Origin: Symbiodinium natans
Taxonomy: Eukaryota; Sar; Dinophyceae; Suessiales; Symbiodiniaceae
DNA length: 64,000 bases
Reading direction: 5' to 3'
NCBI GenBank assembly: GCA_905221605.1
Contig: CAJNDS010002277.1
Coordinates: 85,001 to 149,000, forward strand
The translations under genes and the position numbers were made by a program. The notes below the pieces were generated by a model. The model did not search any database, had not been told where the DNA came from, and saw only the letters and a list, made by a program, of their open reading frames with translations. Below are positions 11,300 through 22,795 of this stretch, one piece after another (the stretch's first letter is position 1; the number at the start of each line of letters is the position of its first letter).

Positions 11300-11610
11300 G
11301 CCCGAACCCTAAACCCTATAAACCCTAAACCCTACACCCTAAACCCCTATAAACTCAAAACCCTAAACCCTAAACCCGGCCTTCTCCGAAGCCGCGCACG
11401 CCAGCGCGGCGTCGCGGCAACCGATCGAGCAGCTATAGACCTGGCTCGGCTTCGAGGTTTACGGCGTTTTCGGGCTTAGGGCTTAGGGTTTAGGGTCTAG
11501 GGTCTAGGGTTTAGGGTTTAGCGATTAGGGTTTGGGGTTTGGGGTTTGGGGTTTGGGGTTTACAGTTTTTGGGGGTTTAGGGTGTAGGGTTTAGGGTTGT
11601 ATATGGGGGG
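11300..11610. repeat. Opposed CCCTAAA and TTTAGGG blocks
   Basis: A CCCTAAA-type block at about 11,303-11,378 is followed, after 100 bp of GC-rich unique sequence, by TTTAGGG, TCTAGGG and TTTGGGG units at about 11,475-11,600. The paired, converging orientation resembles the other paired blocks in this zone. Confidence 0.75.
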
Positions 11611-11712
11611 TTTCCGAAATTAGGGGTACCTTATTGGGGTCCTTAATTTAAGGGCTCAAGATGCATGAGGGTTTTCCGAAATTAGGGGTACCTTATTGGG
11701 GTCCTTAATTTA
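11611..11712. repeat. 40-bp direct duplication of the AATTAGGGGTACC element
   Basis: A 40-bp sequence beginning TTTCCGAAATTAGGGGTACC occurs at 11,611 and again at 11,673, a 62-bp period, without a visible difference. It relates to the copies near 0.94 kb and 15.0 kb. Positions 11,713-12,430 hold overlapping short ORFs but no supported gene. Confidence 0.7.
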
Positions 11713-12431
11713 CGGGAATCCTACTATTCGGGGGGTCTATATGATATTCGGGGTCCCATGTTTTCGGGCTTTAGACCTTCTCAAGTAGCGGGCTGCAATG
11801 AGTTTACCTTAAGTAACATGCCGATGAATGCTGAAGCCTTTCCAGCCCCCTCCCCCCACTCAAGTCCTGGACAGTTGTTGGTTTAAAAGGTTGGCGGGTT
11901 TTGGGTCGCAGGCCGGATAATCCTGCAAACCAAATAAAGCTCGCAGAGAAAAGGCACGCAGGCGCGTCTTCCACGGACTTCTCTTTTCTCACGTGTCGAA
12001 GCTCAACGCCTGGTCCAAGAGCTTGCGGACCTGTCCAGAGCGGCAATGGGCGAGAATGTCGAAACGAAACTTATAAGGTATCTCTCCATGTATCTCCCAC
12101 GTCCTATATAAGGTTCCATGTACCCATGTAGCATATAGTTCGGCGCTGAACCTACGTTGGAACTCATTTAAGGCCAAGTCAAAGTATATCCTATGCAGGT
12201 ACATGGGGCCTTACGGGCACATACCCAAGCGATCACATACATTCATGCAAGCTGCACTTGAAACGTGTTCACTCTCTTTTTGCAGTGGTGAGAACTGAAG
12301 CTTTGCCGGAGCAATCGGACCGGAAATTAAGCTGGAAGCTTTAAACAGTCCGCACGCGCAAGTACCGCAAGACAGCGCTGTGGCTGCCTGCAGCAGCCTA
12401 CAAGAGGCATGCCAAGGCATCAGACCAAAGC

Positions 12432-12546
12432 CTAGGCTGCCCAGTAACCAAGGCTTAAAAAGGGTGCCCTTTTTTGCTTAAAGGGGTTGATAAGGGAACC
12501 TAAAGCCCACCAAAAAAGGGAATGAGGGTACTACTGGGCATCCTAG
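12432..12546. repeat. MITE-like element, CTAGG..TGCCCAGTA TIR, copy 2 of the CCTAGG family
   Basis: CTAGGCTGCCCAGTA (12,432-12,446) faces TACTGGGCATCCTAG (12,532-12,546), 14 of 15 bases complementary. The interior (AAGGGAACCTAAAGCCC, AAAAAAGGGAATGAGGG) resembles copies at 8.5 and 23.1 kb. Confidence 0.7.
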
Positions 12547-12632
12547 AAGCTGTTGAAAACCCTAGAAGCCTGTCACAGCCGCAGGAGACCTGATAAGGTC
12601 AGACTGCCAAGCTGCGACCCACCTGCGGTCCA

Positions 12633-12716
12633 GGGTTTAGGGTTTAGGGTTTAGGGTTTAGGGTTTAGGGTTTAGGGTTTAGGGTTTAGGGTTTAGGGTT
12701 TAGGGTTTAGGGTTTT
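12633..12716. repeat. Perfect TTTAGGG block
   Basis: Twelve consecutive perfect units. Like the block at 4025-4217 it shows almost no decay although neighbouring blocks are degenerate. Positions 12,717-13,100 contain nothing supportable. Confidence 0.9.
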
Positions 12717-13102
12717 CACTAAACCTTGTGAGCCCTAAGGCCCTTGGGGGTCATGGTTTCTGGAGGCTTGGGGGGCTTTGGGGTTACAGTTGGTTGATTG
12801 GTTCAGGAGCGCCTATATAATATGAGTATCAATTTCAATAAAGGGGGCACGGATTGAGCGTTTGCCCGCAGTAGGGGTCAGGGCTATAGAATTTACAGCG
12901 AAGTTCACGTTGCAGGGCCCGCGTTCAACTCGTAAACTTATCAGGGTCGGTATGACTCTTCCCACGACATTTCACTGGCTGCAGGGTGCAGGGGTTGCGG
13001 GCTTTCGGCTTCGTTTCGAAGTGCCCAAGGCCCAAAAGCGAGAGCAAGAGCAAAGCTTGGGATTCGGGGTTTCTGTGGGGTTCGGCTTGAAGGAGTAGAG
13101 TT

Positions 13103-13830
13103 TCAGGGTTTAGGGTTTAGGGTTTAGGGTCTAGGGTCTAGGGTCTAGGGTCTAGGGTCTAGTGTCTAGGGTGCACAAACCCCCCAAAATCATGCTCACC
13201 TCTATCTTGAAGTCTCGCCCGGCAGCTGCCAGCGCCTCTGCGAAAGGGGCGACTACAGCTACTGATTCGCGCCCTGAAGCGCTGACCAAGATCTTGACCC
13301 TAAACTCCAAGCCCCGGGTTTAGGGTTTGGGGTTAGGGTTCATCAAAGCCCGAAATCCCAAACTACAAAGCCAAGCAACCAAACCCTGAATTCTCCATGG
13401 GTTCAGGAAGCCTAGCTGGCCCAGTTGAACCCCTTCGTTGCACTATTGTCACCCCAGCTTGCGAAGCCACTGCCTGATGTCCCGGCCCTTAGACCTAAAC
13501 CCAGAACCCCCAAGCCCAAAACCCCAAACCCCAAACCCCAAACCCTAAACCCTAAACCCTAAACAAGCACTTTACAAGCTTTTGTGCCCATGGGGCTCAC
13601 AGTCGGGCTTAGGGTTTAGAGCTTGGGTTTTTGGAGCTCTAGGGGTTTGAGGGTTCTGGAGTTTAAGGTTTTTAGGCGTTTGGGGCTTAGATTTTGGAGC
13701 CTTCCTGGCTTGAGGGCTTTAAGGATTCCAAGGGGTTTAGGGTTTAGGGCTAGGGTTTATGGCTTAGGGTTTAGGGTTTAGGGCTTGTGGTTTAGGGCTT
13801 AGGGTCTTAGGGCTTTAGGGTAGGTGCCTA
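13103..13830. repeat. Mixed telomere-like blocks, TCTAGGG variant amplified
   Basis: At 13,103-13,172 three TTTAGGG units pass into about six TCTAGGG units, again a variant that has been amplified as a run. CCCTAAA blocks lie at about 13,500-13,565, and TTTAGGG/CTTAGGG remnants at 13,735-13,830. No gene is supported between them. Confidence 0.8.
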
Positions 13831-14185
13831 TGGATCTCGGCGCCTAAGGTGCCTCCATGAGCGGAGGTTAGAGATCAGCAAGTTACGCTCTGAGGACTTA
13901 AAGGGTTTCTGGGAAATGTTCTAGGGGTGAAGGTTGTGGGGCTTTTACTAGGGCTTACGAAGACGAAGCCCGAATTTCCCCAACTTGTGTTCTAGATGTT
14001 TTGAAGTTGGAGCACGAGACTTGGCGCCCGTGATTAGGGCGCGGGACTCAATTTTGGATCGTAACGTAGGCGGAGAAAGAGGCCCTAAATGCCTCAAACC
14101 ACAAAACCGAAAAAATGTTTTCTTTCATGGGGGGGTTTTCAAACGGGAAGCTACCCTTGGAGCAAGAAGGACAGGAGAGTGCCTA

Positions 14186-14268
14186 AACCCTAAACCCTAA
14201 GCCCTAAACCCTAAACCCTAAACCCTAAACCCTGAACCCTGAACCCTAAACCCTAAGCCCTGAACCGG
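14186..14268. repeat. CCCTAAA/CCCTGAA block
   Basis: About eleven units on the minus-strand sense with two CCCTGAA and two CCCTAAG variants. The preceding 13,831-14,185 has no supported gene. Confidence 0.85.
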
Positions 14269-14421
14269 GAAAATTGCAGAGAAATGGTCTGGCCTCTGCT
14301 CTGGAGTCGGCGAGCCGCACGCTGTTGGAAAACAAGAGGGCCTGGAGCACGAAAACATCTTGCCCAGAGGGTCCGAGGGTTTGGGGCTTAGGGTTTAGGG
14401 TTTGGGGTTTGGGGTTTAGGG

Positions 14422-14514
14422 CGTTTGTGGTACTATTATGTCCTTAGGTACGAAAAACGCTATTCAGTATGGTTTTTGGATACAGTACCAAATTCCCTAC
14501 CAGTACTACAAACG
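14422..14514. repeat. 93-bp TIR element (CGTTTGTGGTACT family)
   Basis: CGTTTGTGGTACT (14,422-14,434) faces AGTACTACAAACG (14,502-14,514), 12 of 13 bases complementary. The interior has a second inverted pair, GTACGAAAAACGCTATTC against GGTTTTTGGATACAGTAC, loosely matched. No other copy was noticed in the window. Confidence 0.6.
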
Positions 14515-14886
14515 GACCCTCTATCTTGGTCAGGGTCTAGGGCTCGCAAGGGTTCATAAGGCCTAGGGTTTAGGGCTTAGGGTTTAGGTTTTAGGATTTC
14601 GGGTTTCGGTTTTGGAGGCTTCTAGGGTTTAGGGTCCTATGTTTTTGGGTTTAGGGTTTAGGGTTTAGCCCTATATCACACCCACGCACCGGGATTCGGG
14701 ATGGAGTTGGCCCAGCCAACCCTAAACCCCCTAAACCCCCTCAACCCTAAACTCAAACCCTAAACCCTAAACCGAAACCCAACTCCCGAAGCCCCGAAAC
14801 CAGCCAATTCCTGAACTCTGAGAATGCGAAACCCACAACCCCAAATCCCTAAACTCTTGAACCGCTTGGCCTCCCCTAACTCCCCC

Positions 14887-14917
<31 letters not shown>

Positions 14918-15190
14918 AAAACTTCCCTTAAACCCCACCAACCACCTTACACTTCCCTAAGCCCCGAACCCTAAACCGTCGCCACCCCCAAACCCTAAGC
15001 TTCCAGAAGCCCTCCCAAATGGGGTTTACGATATTAGGGAGGTCCTGATTACAAGGACTCCTGCCATTTTGGGGTTTCTACTTGGGGTCCTTTTATTTTC
15101 GTAAACTTATTGGGATCCTTATCATAAGGGAATCCCACTATTTTGGGGTTCATATTTAGGGTCCCTTAGTTTCGTACACTCCCATAAATT
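14515..15190. repeat. Telomere-like remnants, C/A homopolymers and GGGTCC element
   Basis: Decayed heptamers lie at about 14,560-14,670 and 14,710-14,775, and a C run then an A run at 14,881-14,921. Positions 15,017-15,186 carry two diverged tandem copies of a unit with GGGGTT, (G)GGTCCYTT and TTTCGTAMACT, related to sequence near 0.94-1.05 kb. Confidence 0.6.
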
Positions 15191-15511
15191 CGCAGCTCTT
15201 CGTAGCGCCAGCCCAAGCGTCGATGGCAGAGCCGCCCCGGGCGAAGGCCCCCAAGCGCTGGCCCTTCTTGACACTCACCCCGGCCTCGTGCTAAACAATT
15301 CGACTCGGCTTTCGGGGGCTGATGATCGTGTAATTACATAGGCCGTAGAGGAATAATACGACTAGCCGGGTTTTGGGGGGTTTAGTGTTTAGGGCTTCGG
15401 GTGTTTGGGGCAGTTTAGGGGTCGAAGAGGTGAGAACGGGGCTTAGTATGGGTTTAGGGTTTGGGGTTTTGGGTTTAGGGTATTCTTGAAGATTCTGAAG
15501 CACCCTCAAGC

Positions 15512-15655
15512 TCTAAGGGTAGTTTCATGGTCCCTTAGTGTGGGCCCTTACACCCGGACCGCGTAAAAACCCTATACAACCCCAGTGCCCTTACATCAGA
15601 ACCCCTCTAAAGGAGGTAAGGGACCATACTAAGGGCCCATGCAACTAACCTTAGA
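15512..15655. repeat. 144-bp MITE-like element with 40-bp TIRs
   Basis: Arms at 15,512-15,551 and 15,616-15,655 are complementary at 35 of 40 positions. The left begins TCTAAGGGTAGTTTCATGG and the right ends with the complement of TCTAAGGTTAGTTGCATGG. The right arm shares an exact 26-mer with 9437-9462. These are the longest TIRs in the window. Confidence 0.8.
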
Positions 15656-15659
15656 CAAG

Positions 15660-17405
15660 CCGAAACTCCAAAACACTAAGCCTCAGAAGGGAGTTAGTAG
15701 GCTTCAGGTTGGTTTAGGAAGTGTCTGGCATCTTTACAACCCTGAGCCCTTTTGGGGCATTGAAGGAATTGAGGGTTTCGAGGAGGAGGATAGTGACCGC
15801 TTGGGGATAGGTGATGTAGGTTCTGCATGGGGGAACACCCAAGAGCGGCAACTCCTTGCAGCCCTTACAACAGAAAAGACAGAGTTTGCTGAAGATATAT
15901 AGTGGTGCACATGATATTACTTAGAGGGGAACTCATTTAGAGACTCTACCATATGTGAGGCTGTTCCTTCAGAGCATCATCTCTGAAAAGTGCAAGTTGG
16001 TCTGCTCACGGTTTCGCAAGAATGCCAACTTCACGTGAAGAGTGTAGGCGAGGGAGGGCGCACCGGCATACAAAACCACGAAACATAAACTCCAATGCTT
16101 GACGGTTCTCGTAGAATCCTTTCAACGAACTTGATGGTTCTTCGACTGTGGCTGAGATGGCGCCTCATGATTCTTCAGGTATAACGAACAAAAAAGAACC
16201 AAACAGTCATGTCCAAAGCCGGTCTCTCTTCTGCGACACCCCTAAACCCTGAATCCTAAACCCCCGAATCGGCATCTCATCTGCTGGGTGAGAGGCGCGC
16301 AGGTTCGGCTCCAAACGGATCGAATCCACGGTGACCCCCCCTGCAGAACCATGGCTCAACACTTCTTATTCTGGGGTCCTTGCTCAGGGGAACCAGTAGA
16401 ATCCAGGGTTCCCCTGTAACCTAGGAGATGCGAAGCGTGAGGGCTTGGGGTTTAGGACGCCCAAAAGCGCATGGATAATATCCTTGTTTCGATGAGGTCC
16501 AGATCGCGCAGGTAGGCCACATTCCCTGCCACCCATGGCGGATGACTTAGTGCGCTGAAGGGCTTTAGGGTTGAGCGCCGGTTTGAGGCCCACACTGCTG
16601 CTGAAGGCTCTGCGGAGCGCATCCAGGGCTGCCTGCTCGCAGAACATCAGCAGCCGAGCAGCAGAGCCTTGCCAGGCGGCGTTGTCCGTCCGGGGTCGCC
16701 GATCTCCCAGCCGGAGTCCGCAAAGGCCGCTATGTAGCCGAGGAGCTTAGGGCCTGATCGGGCCGCACGCCGCTCCATGTAGCGCTTGAGTTTAGGGTTT
16801 AGGGTTGGGGGACTTAAAACGGGCCAGGGTTTAGGGTTTAGGGTTTGGGGTTAGGGGTTTAGGGGTTCATATAGAGATTGTTATTTTACATGTCTTCATT
16901 TTTTCTTAAGCAAATAGTAGACTACTGCTTCTCAAGGTAGAAGGGTCTTCCAGCTATGTAAGTAGGTCAGCAAGTGGTAGCTAAACTTAAGGGGTGGCGA
17001 ACCCTAAGCCCAAAGCCCTAAACCCTAAGCTGTACGCCCTAAGCCCTCAACCCCAAGCCCCAGACCCTTACCCCAGCCCACAGACAGGATGCGGGTTCTG
17101 AACCAGGGGGGTCTTATACCCTGAACCACACCGTTTCGAGATGTAGGGCTTGAGGGTTGAAGGGCTTGAGGGTTGAAGGGAGCTTAAGAGATCAGGGGTT
17201 AAGGGTTTTCAGGGGTGTAAGGGGCTTAAAAGGGGGTCTAAGGGCGTTTGGGAGTCTAAGGGGTTGGGTTTAAGGAGATGAGTTTCAGGGCTTTCGGGGG
17301 CTTAAGGGAGGGGGCCCCCGGGGTGGTCAGGTAGCCCCAGTAGTCCCCCTTGTTTGGCCACGAAAGGTTCGCCAAACTTACTTACTTACTCGAAGCCACG
17401 CCTCC
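15660..17405. other. No supported gene; one CTTAAGCAAA TIR end
   Basis: ORFs of 60-90 codons without domain signal lie at 15.6-15.9 and 16.4-16.6 kb. Positions 16,902-16,920 carry the TTCTTAAGCAAATAGTAG end of the 3.0-kb element family, next to a CTACTGCTT inverted half. A G-rich GGCTTRAGGG minisatellite-like run lies at about 17,150-17,320. Confidence 0.55.
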
Positions 17406-17760
17406 TTTAGGGTTTAGGGTTTAGGGTTTAGGGTTTAGAGGGTTTAGGGTTTAGGGTTTAGGGTTTAGGGTTCAGGGTTCAGGGTTTAGGGTTTAGGCTT
17501 TAGGGTTTAAATGTGGAGGTTGTAGGAACCGTTTTTTTAAGCCAACATTGCCAGTTGCTAGATAGCTTGCAGGGGAGCGCTTCATTGCTCTTTTGCCAAT
17601 GATGACCGAGCCCTGCTTAGAATCGGGAGGGGGGGGGGGGGGGTTCACACCCTAAACTCTAAACCCTAAACCCTAAACCCTAAACCCTAAACCCTAAACC
17701 CTAAACCCTAAACCCTAAACCCTACCGAAACTGAAACCCGAAACCCGAAACCCGAAACCC
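17406..17760. repeat. Facing TTTAGGG and CCCTAAA blocks
   Basis: TTTAGGG units at 17,406-17,507 face CCCTAAA units at 17,647-17,725 across 140 bp of unique DNA and a G run. The CCCTAAA block ends in four CCCGAAA units, another amplified variant. The two blocks could pair as a large hairpin. Confidence 0.85.
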
Positions 17761-18015
17761 GACACCTTGGTAGCTGACGAACACTCCCTGAGTCCACACC
17801 CTCAGACCCCCATGAAGCAGACGTCTTCAATGAGTTTGTGCCAGAAACTTTACAGGTTTCTAAGCCCCAAAGGATCCATGTACCTAACTATTATATACTT
17901 GGGCCTTAAAGCACCTCCAAGACAGGGACCCTAGGGCCCAAGCATATACTAATGAGGTACTTGGACCCTTGGGGAAGGTTAAGAACGCAGGCTTCCAATT
18001 TTTGCTTAGGGTTGT

Positions 18016-18215
18016 TACATGGTCCCTTTATATGGGCCCATAAAAATGGACCCCCTTATTTAGGGTTTAAGGCTTAGGGTTTAGGGTTTAGGGTTTAGGG
18101 TTTAGGGTTTAGGGATTTAGGGATTAGGGTTTATATACCCCAGACAAATCAAGGGCCCATACTTCAGAAACGTTTAAGGAGGGAAGGGCCCATGTTCAGG
18201 GCCCATGAAACTCCA
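18016..18215. repeat. Telomere-like block flanked by inverted GGGCCCAT motifs
   Basis: ACATGGTCCCTTTATATGGGCCCAT (from 18,017) precedes, and AAGGGCCCAT and GAAGGGCCCATG (from 18,151 and 18,184) follow, a TTTAGGG block at about 18,060-18,132. The flanks are imperfectly inverted and related to the ends of the elements at 1236 and 15,512. Positions 17,868-17,975 hold a related TCCATGTACC...GGTACTTGGACCC pair. Confidence 0.5.
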
Positions 18216-18237
18216 CTAGTTCGAAGCAGATTGAGAA

Positions 18238-18510
18238 CCCCTCACCCCCGAAACCCTAAACCCTAAACCTAAACCCTAAAACCTAAACCTAAAGCTTCCA
18301 AACTTGTGAGCCAAGTACACCCCTGGCCTACGATGACCACTGCCACTCGCAGACCGGGCCGCGAATCCTGAGAGGGTCTCCGTGGCTTAGGGTTAGGGTT
18401 TAGGGTTTAGGGTGCAGGGTTTAGGGTTAGGGTTTAGGTTTAGAGAGTTTAGGGTTTAGGGTTTAGGGTCTGGGGTCTGGGGTTTATGGTTCAGGGTTTA
18501 GGGTTGCTGA
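18238..18510. repeat. Opposed CCCTAAA and TTTAGGG remnants
   Basis: A short CCCTAAA/CCTAAA run lies at 18,247-18,292, and degraded TTTAGGG, GTCTGGGG and TTCAGGG units at 18,386-18,506. Positions 18,510-18,878 contain no supported gene. Confidence 0.7.
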
Positions 18511-18878
18511 ACAAGATCCCGTGAAACTAAAGTCAGAGCTGTTGGGGTCCAGGAATTGTCGGCCTTAGGACTGGGGTTGAGGGTCCGGGTTTCAAGGTGT
18601 CAAGGTTCTTCATTACACTCTGAACTTCTCATCTCTTAGCCGTTGAGCACGATGCTTCCTGCAGGAATTCACGGACTATCCACCCCCCCAACCATGGAAA
18701 GTTTAAACCAACCCCCCACCCTAACGCAGTGATTCCCAGCCTCTGTAACCCCAGCATTGACAAACCTGAAAGTTTGAACAATAGCTAGGCGCCTTAAGGG
18801 CCTAAGGTCTGTAACAGCCAGTCTAATTTCAGGTCTAAGCTCCACAGTTCACCTGCAACCCTCTACCCAAATTGGACT

Positions 18879-18990
18879 ACTGGGAGGTTCATGGGTAGTT
18901 ACAAGTAGGGCTGTAATTATGGCAACTGAAATGAGAGCCTCATCTAGGGTACTTATAACCCCACTTCTAACTACCCATAAACCTCCCAGT
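18879..18990. repeat. 112-bp MITE-like element with 32-bp TIRs
   Basis: Arms at 18,879-18,910 (ACTGGGAGGTTCATGGGTAG...) and 18,959-18,990 are complementary at 29 of 32 positions. The motif CATGGGTAGTTACAAGTA is shared with the inverted pair near 1138 and 1212, so a dispersed family exists. Confidence 0.8.
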
Positions 18991-19331
18991 GGATCAGTCC
19001 GGGCCGCACTTTCGATCACCGCCACTGCCCTCCGATTACGCGTGAGGATGTTGACGGAAGAAAAGATGTAGGGCTTCACCTTTCCACACACACGTCCGAC
19101 ATCCCGGGTGCACCCTGGTGGTTTCTGAAATTGGGGGGCGGGGGGGGGGGGGAGGGGTTGCCTTTTTGGAGTCCCTTTAAAACGGGAATCCTAGCTTTTT
19201 GGGGGGGGTCCCCATTGAGGCCTTCGGAACTTCTTTTCGAAAGGTAGCCGGTTGGAGGGGCCGATGGGGGGGGTGAAGTGGGGGTTCAGGGATTCGGGCT
19301 TGTGGGTTTAAGGGTCAGGGCTGCTGGCTGC

Positions 19332-19745
19332 TTGCCCTAAACCCTAAACCCTAAACCCTAAACCCCAAACCCTAAACCCTAATTAAACCCTAAACCCTAC
19401 CAGCCCGACCCTAGTGGGCAATCAGCGCCCCAAAATGGCCGGCCAGGGGCCGGCCTAATGACCCCCCAATTCGGGACGGGGATAGGCTCGGAGGTACCGC
19501 CCACCAGCCCGACCCTAAACCCTAGACCCTAGACCCTGATCCTAAACCCTAAACCCTTCCACCCTGTAGAAGCACTGGAGGGATGTACTGAACCGCGAAC
19601 CTGCGATGTAGGGGGCGGTGTGGCGCTTAGGGGTTTAGGGTTTAGGGGTTTAGGGGTTTAGGGGTTTAGGGGTTTAGGGGTTTAGGGGTTTAGGGGTTTA
19701 GGGGTTTAGGGTTTAGGGGTTTAGGGTTTCGGGTTCAGGGTTTAG
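19332..19745. repeat. CCCTAAA blocks and an octamer TTTAGGGG array
   Basis: CCCTAAA units lie at 19,334-19,398 and 19,511-19,555. From 19,627 to 19,740 the unit is the octamer TTTAGGGG repeated about fourteen times. An octamer register kept over more than 100 bp means it was amplified as an octamer. Confidence 0.85.
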
Positions 19746-19854
19746 GGGTGCTGTTCTGATGGTGAACTTTTGGGTCTTAAGGGCTCTCAGGGGTTCTTGA
19801 GGTTTAGGGGTCTTTGGTTTTACTGAGAAGCTGTAGGGTTGAGACCCCGTGTTT

Positions 19855-20700
19855 CAACCACCAACCCTGAAACCTAAACCCTAAATCCAAAACCCAAAAC
19901 CCTAACCCTAAACCCCAAACCCTAAACTCAAACCGAAACTCTCAAACCGTCATGCCCTCAAATCGACCAGCCCGAATTCCCTCGAGTAAACCACAAGCGA
20001 GGACCAGCCCGTGGAGCAGCTTGGGGTTTAGGGTTTACGGTTTAGGGCTTAGGGTTTAGGGTTTCGGGTTAGGGTTTAGGGTTTAGGGTTGAGGGCTAGG
20101 GTTTAGGGTTTAGGGGCTGTCCTTGAGCTTGCCACTACGCCGAGGCTTTTTTCGTGGTGACACTCTAGCCTGCTTCGAGGGTTTGAAGGGCAGACACGTC
20201 TTGCCTAAACCCTAAACCCTAAACCCTAAACCCTAAACCCTAAACCCTAAACCCTGAACCCCAAACCCTAAACCCCGAAAAAGGCTTCTGGATCTGGGTG
20301 CTTAGGCAAGACAATATTGGGGACAAGGGGTTGAGGATGAGGGGTTCAGGCGGGAGGGAATAATTGCGAATACTATTCCCTCATGGTTCTTTGCAACTTT
20401 ACTATAACAAACCCAAAACCCTGTTCTAACTATTCACACCCCTATATTACGTTGCGGGCCAAGCTGCTGTGATACTGTAGCGATGCTGATCCAGTAGCGC
20501 CAGCGACAAGAGCTTGCCGGCCTCTGCATGCCAATTCTCTCCTAAAGCCCTCAAACTCTTTCCGAAACGAAACCCTAAACCCTAAACCCTAAATCCTAAA
20601 CCCTAAACCCTAAACCCCTAAACCCTAAACCCTAAATGCTAAACCCTAAACCCTACACCCTAAACCCTGAGCCCTAAAACCCTAAACCCTAAGCCCCCCA
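19855..20700. repeat. Series of alternating telomere-like blocks
   Basis: CCCTAAA-type remnants at 19,864-19,935; TTTAGGG at 20,022-20,115; CCCTAAA (about ten units) at 20,203-20,278; CCCTAAA with variants at 20,571-20,695. Intervening stretches of 100-300 bp are unique and without supported genes. Confidence 0.8.
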
Positions 20701-21306
20701 TGTATGATACGGGGCCCGTACATGTAGGGGTCACAGATCACGGCAGGCGCCGTATGGTCTAGACTTTAGGCAAGCCTCAAGCAACCTCGACTCCTCCGAT
20801 ACAGTTTAAACTTTGCTATCTATCTTAATTTATATATGTATATACATGTATTCATTTTTGTTTATACGGTCTAGAACACGTATATGACATTGTTGACAGG
20901 TGTACACTAATACACTCCATCTGGGATTCCATCTCCCTCTTTATGGCAGGGTGGTGTGTGAGGCCGTTAGCCTCGATGGTGGTCCATTTAGGGTGTAGGG
21001 TTCAGGGTGAGCGTTGAGAGTTCGGTCTTGAAGTCTCAACTGTAGTTCTGATCGTGGTATTAGGAGTACGTAATACACAGTATCAAAGAGCAGAGCTACT
21101 TGTGCTTCACGGGTTTAGTTCAGGTTGCTGCTTGTTTCAAGCGCGCTCGAGTTTGTATAGGGTTGAGCGGAAGGTCTTAGGTGTTCTAGGGTTCAGTGAT
21201 CAAAGGGCTGTGGTTTTGCGTTCCATGCCTGGGGAACGGGATGTGCAATAGGATTGAAGTTCGGACTGTGGACCTCCAAAGAGTTCATTGTTTCCAGACT
21301 TCGAAA
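20701..21306. other. No supported gene
   Basis: Mixed-composition sequence with a short AT stretch near 20,820-20,870 and one 65-codon ORF with no recognisable feature. Confidence 0.5.
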
Positions 21307-21390
21307 TGCTTAAAATTCCCCCAGCTTCCTTATAAGGGCAGTATAAGGATTATTATTCTTCATGTTTGGGGAATTCTTAAGCAAACAGTA
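21307..21390. repeat. MITE-like element, CTTAAG family, short copy
   Basis: TGCTTAAAATTCCCCCA (21,307-21,323) faces TTGGGGAATTCTTAAGCA (21,366-21,383), inverted with one extra base. The right end continues AACAGTAG, as in the 3.0-kb copy. Confidence 0.65.
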
Positions 21391-21549
21391 GCAGAAGAGA
21401 GCCAAAGGCCCCAAAACCTGAAACCCGAACCCGGAAGCCCCAAGTAGCCCACTATAGGGGCCTTGATACTTGCAATAGGCTTTGTGTTTTTGGAGGGGGT
21501 TCGTATAGTATATTTATAAAGGAACCATCAGGGAATACTATTAGCAATG

Positions 21550-22795
21550 ATTAGCCCCAAACCCTAAACCCTAAACCCCTATATTAGTGCCAAGCAGCGA
21601 TGGGCGCGTGGTAGCAATGGTAGTCCGCTGGGGCTAGGTACATCATTGCTGCCTCAGGTTTCCGGGTTTACCGGGTTCAGGGTGGCCCTAAACCCTAGAC
21701 CCTAAACCCTAAACCCTAAACCCGAAACCCTAAACCCTAAACCCTAAACCCTAAACCCCTAACACCTTAAGCCTAGACTCCATGTTGGAAGGGAGCCTCC
21801 TAACACTCGCCATCGGGGTCCAGGGGGAAACCGTCCCACGAGGGCTGCTTCATCGCTTAGGGCCTTTGAGTCGAGGAGTTGGGGGTGTAAGAAACCCTAA
21901 CCCCTAAACACCCTACACCCTAAACCCTAAACCCTAAACCCTAAACCCTAAACCAGGTGATTTGCAGCACACTGCCCAGAAATTGAGGCAACGTAGGTGT
22001 TTTCAGAAGGACACGAATCGTGTCTGAGAGCAGCTCCATGGCATCGAGTGCAGAAGATCTTGTCCCCTCTAAAGCCAAATTTCGGACACCCAAGGTACCC
22101 TCAAACGCAGGTCCCTTGCGGGCGTAGTACGACAAACTCCACCAAGAAAACCAATCAGGAACTACTAGATTCGAGACGTGCTCTTCTGGTGCAGAGAAGC
22201 CTAGACTTTAGGGTTTAGGGCCTAGTAATCCACGGGCCTGAGGACCAAGTCAACAGCCGGAATTGCGGAGCGGGATGCTGGATGACTCCTGTACTCCTGC
22301 GCATCTGGAAGGCCAACATCGTCCAAGCGCCACGCATCGTTCTTCAGAACCTGCGAACGCTTCTCGAGGCACAATTTATGGCACTTCCAAGAAATATAGC
22401 CAGCTAAACTCAGGATGGCCTCCGGAACCTCTACAGAACAACTTGACCCTTCGTGCCGGGACTTGGTGAATCCGAAGGGATCCTTGAGGCCCTAAGGGGT
22501 CCAGGGCAGGAGGGTTACATGTATCTCGGAACCCATTCCTTGTGGGTGCAAGAGCAGGTTTAGGGTTTAGGATTGAATCGACACATATGCGGCCGATTTG
22601 GCCCCAAACCCCAAACCTTAAAGCACCCTCAACCCTAAACCCTATAAACCCTAAAAGCTCTAAACCCTATAAACACCCCATGAAATCCTTGTAAGCCCAA
22701 AACCCTAAACCCGAAATAAACTTGAATCTGGTTTGGAAACCCTGATGGTGCTGCCTTTGGCATGGCGTCCGCTGAATCCTCGGCACTTGCCAGCC
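21550..22795. repeat. Telomere-like blocks at 21.55, 21.69-21.77 and 21.90-21.96 kb; remainder empty
   Basis: CCCTAAA units lie at 21,552-21,580, 21,688-21,765 and 21,895-21,955. The region 21,960-22,560 has only short overlapping ORFs in both directions. Scattered CCCTAAA remnants occur at 22,605-22,710. Confidence 0.7.
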
